Part shown: positions 6,164 to 6,951 of the stretch, one piece after another | Numbering within the stretch: the stretch's first letter is position 1 | How the letters are laid out: each line of letters opens with the position of its first letter | Assembly: GCA_016206385.1 (NCBI GenBank) | Contig: JACQRS010000332.1 | Location: 1-6,951 of the forward strand | Reading direction: 5' to 3' | Length of the DNA: 6,951 nt | Source of the DNA: Candidatus Rokuibacteriota bacterium | GTDB lineage: Bacteria; Methylomirabilota; Methylomirabilia; Rokubacteriales; CSP1-6 | Position numbers and translations under genes: made by a program | Notes under the pieces: generated by a model | What the model was told of the DNA's origin: nothing | Databases searched by the model: none | What the model saw: the letters and a program-made list of their open reading frames with translations, nothing else

Positions 6164-6189
6164 CGGGTACCCGCGCCGGAGGCGCGGGT
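6164..6189. repeat. Overlapping palindromes: 9-bp hairpin and a 12-bp perfect palindrome after the HU gene
   Basis: The arms ACCCGCGCC (6169-6177) and GGCGCGGGT (6181-6189) are perfect complements around a three-base loop. The left arm is shared with a second perfect palindrome, GCGGGTACCCGC (6164-6175), so the two folds exclude each other. The hairpin starts 30 nt past the HU stop and has no T-run. It could slow read-through or protect the HU mRNA end, and it is the main reason to doubt that this stretch codes for the next protein. Confidence 0.6.
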
Positions 6190-6219
6190 GCGCGTTCAGG
6201 TTGGGTGCGCGGCTGGCCC

Positions 6220-6507
6220 TTACTTCTTCCCAAGCACCGCGTCCTTCAGGGACTTGGTAATCCTGAACTTGACCACGCGCTTGGCCGGAATCTTGATGGG
6301 CTCGCCGGTCTGGGGATTGCGTCCCATGCGCGCCTTCCGGTTGGCGAGCACGAGCCTGCCGAAGCCGGGGAGCACGAAGCCGTTCTTGGCCTCCTTGGTG
6401 GCCAGCGCCAGCAGGGTCTCCATCAGCTCTGACACCTGCTTCTTCGAAAGCGTCGACTTCTGCGCGAGCGTTCCGATGATGGCTGCTTTGGTCATCATCC
6501 TTGCCAT
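6220..6507 (-). CDS. HU-family DNA-binding protein
   Basis: This 95-residue protein belongs to the HU/IHF family of small dimeric nucleoid proteins that bend DNA. The N-terminal helical part is KAAIIGTLAQKSTLSKKQVS (7-26) with ETLLALATKEA (30-40). The core is VLPGFGRLVLANRKARMGRN (45-64), then PQTGEPIKIPAKRVVKF (65-81), ending TKSLKDAVLGKK. GRNPQTGE carries the Asn-Pro tip of the beta arm that intercalates into DNA (Pro65). The ATG at 6507 is chosen over ATGs at codons 4 and 5 because GAGGAGGA lies seven bases before it. The gene has its own candidate promoter in the cofH 3' end. An HU gene inside a cofactor operon suggests either a housekeeping gene caught between cof genes or local co-regulation; its sequence gives no special role. 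Confidence 0.95.
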   Translation of the reverse strand: MARMMTKAAIIGTLAQKSTLSKKQVSELMETLLALATKEAKNGFVLPGFGRLVLANRKARMGRNPQTGEPIKIPAKRVVKFRITKSLKDAVLGKK

Positions 6508-6514
6508 GGGTGCG

Positions 6515-6522
6515 TCCTCCTC
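6515..6522 (-). promoter_or_regulatory. Strong ribosome binding site of the HU gene
   Basis: GAGGAGGA on the minus strand lies seven bases before the ATG at 6507. This is the strongest site in the window, consistent with high expression of a nucleoid protein, and it decides among three nearby in-frame ATGs. Confidence 0.75.
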
Positions 6523-6560
6523 AGGTTGACGGTATGGGGGACCAATGAGACCAGGGCCGT

Positions 6561-6588
6561 ATTGTAATCAAGCGCGCGGGGAGCGCAA
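6561..6588 (-). promoter_or_regulatory. Candidate sigma70 promoter for HU and downstream cof genes
   Basis: The minus strand has -35 TTGCGC (6583-6588), a 16-nt spacer and -10 TACAAT (6561-6566). The -35 lies inside the last codons of cofH and the -10 just past its stop. A start near 6554 gives a leader of about 47 nt holding the strong HU ribosome binding site. The -10 differs from TATAAT at one base; the -35 matches TTGACA at four of six. Confidence 0.45.
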
Positions 6589-6951
6589 GGGGGATCTCTC
6601 GGGCTGATAGTCGCGACGGCTGAAGCGGAATTCATCGGACGCCGTGAGCCTCTTGTAGGAGCCGAAGCGTGCCTCGGCGTCTTCGATCCGATCGAGCGGG
6701 CTCTCCTCGTCCTCGTCCCCGTACACCTTCAGAAGCTCGTACGTGGTGCTCCGCTGGGCCGGGATCCGCCCCGCGGCCCGGATCATCCGGCGCAGCTCGG
6801 CGGGCGGGACGAGCTGGCCGTAGGGCGCCCCTGCGGAGGTGGAGATGGATTCGTTGATCAGCGTTCCGCCGAGATCGTTGGCGCCGCAGGCCAAGAGGTA
6901 CTGGGCGAGCTTGGGCCCCTCCTTCACCCACGAGGACTGGATGTTCCTGAC
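6568..6951 (-). CDS. cofH: CofH, 5-amino-6-(D-ribitylamino)uracil--L-tyrosine 4-hydroxyphenyl transferase subunit of Fo synthase, C-terminal part
   Basis: The frame is open from the right edge (VRNIQSSWVKEGP...) for 127 residues to a TGA at 6568-6570, so this is the end of a gene that begins outside the window. NIQSSWVKEGPKLAQ, GANDLGGTLINES and ISTSAGAPYGQ, then GRIPAQRSTTYELLKVYGD, are hallmark blocks of the C-terminal half of radical-SAM CofH and of the matching half of fused FbiC. CofH joins a tyrosine-derived fragment to the ribityl-uracil precursor; with CofG it makes the deazaflavin Fo. The CX3CX2C cluster motif would lie upstream and cannot be seen, nor can I tell stand-alone CofH from an FbiC fusion. 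The last 15 residues or so are Arg/Pro/Ser-rich and look unconserved. Confidence 0.93.
   Translation of the reverse strand, partial: VRNIQSSWVKEGPKLAQYLLACGANDLGGTLINESISTSAGAPYGQLVPPAELRRMIRAAGRIPAQRSTTYELLKVYGDEDEESPLDRIEDAEARFGSYKRLTASDEFRFSRRDYQPERSPLRSPRA

Noticed and set aside
5508..6260. 250-codon open frame on the plus strand
   Set aside because: It is antisense to the cofD 5' end, the unknown gene and the HU end. It shows no domain motif and has Arg/Pro/Gly-rich composition.
1..6951. CRISPR array, insertion sequence or attachment site
   Set aside because: There are no regularly spaced repeats of CRISPR size, no transposase or integrase motif and no terminal inverted repeats. The only tandem repeat seen is the short hexamer array at 2094-2117.

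Overview
This window carries most of a coenzyme F420 biosynthesis and use locus from a high-GC bacterium. Every gene I can support lies on the minus strand, so transcription runs from the right edge to the left. The HU-type nucleoid protein, the Shine-Dalgarno sequences and the sigma70-like promoters all indicate Bacteria, although the F420 enzymes resemble both archaeal and bacterial homologues. Single-domain CofE, CofC and CofH plus a stand-alone F420H2:NADP+ oxidoreductase suggest a soil or groundwater lineage of the Rokubacteria, Tectomicrobia, NC10 or Chloroflexi kind rather than a mycobacterium with fused FbiB. This placement is inference only.

Layout in transcription order. (1) At the right edge is the C-terminal part of CofH, which takes part in making the F420 chromophore Fo. 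(2) A 60-nt gap follows, with a promoter whose -35 lies inside the cofH 3' end, and then an HU gene. (3) Next is a small uncharacterised protein with a faint GNAT-like pattern, preceded by a strong GC hairpin. (4) cofD, cofC, an LLM-class (luciferase-like) flavin/F420 oxidoreductase and cofE follow, joined by a GTGA overlap, an ATGA overlap and a 3-nt gap, which looks like a translationally coupled operon. (5) A 230-nt non-coding stretch holds two small hairpins and a clear promoter, and leads into a lower-GC AbrB-type antitoxin / RelE-like toxin pair. (6) A second promoter precedes npdG (F420H2:NADP+ oxidoreductase). Its stop codon overlaps the ribosome binding site of an Ldh-family 2-hydroxyacid dehydrogenase, which runs off the left edge.

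How the genes work together. CofH helps make Fo. CofC makes a nucleotide-activated phospho-acid, CofD transfers it to Fo to give F420-0, and CofE adds the gamma-glutamyl tail. NpdG exchanges hydride between NADPH and F420, and the LLM enzyme is a likely consumer of reduced F420. CofG, and any dehydro-F420-0 reductase, are not visible here. The toxin-antitoxin pair looks like an insertion between the biosynthesis operon and the npdG-ldh unit.

I found no wholly new system. The less ordinary points are the LLM gene locked between cofC and cofE, the HU gene and its internal promoter within a cofactor operon, the unknown protein before cofD, and the tandem hexamers that form the spacer and -35 of the toxin-antitoxin promoter.
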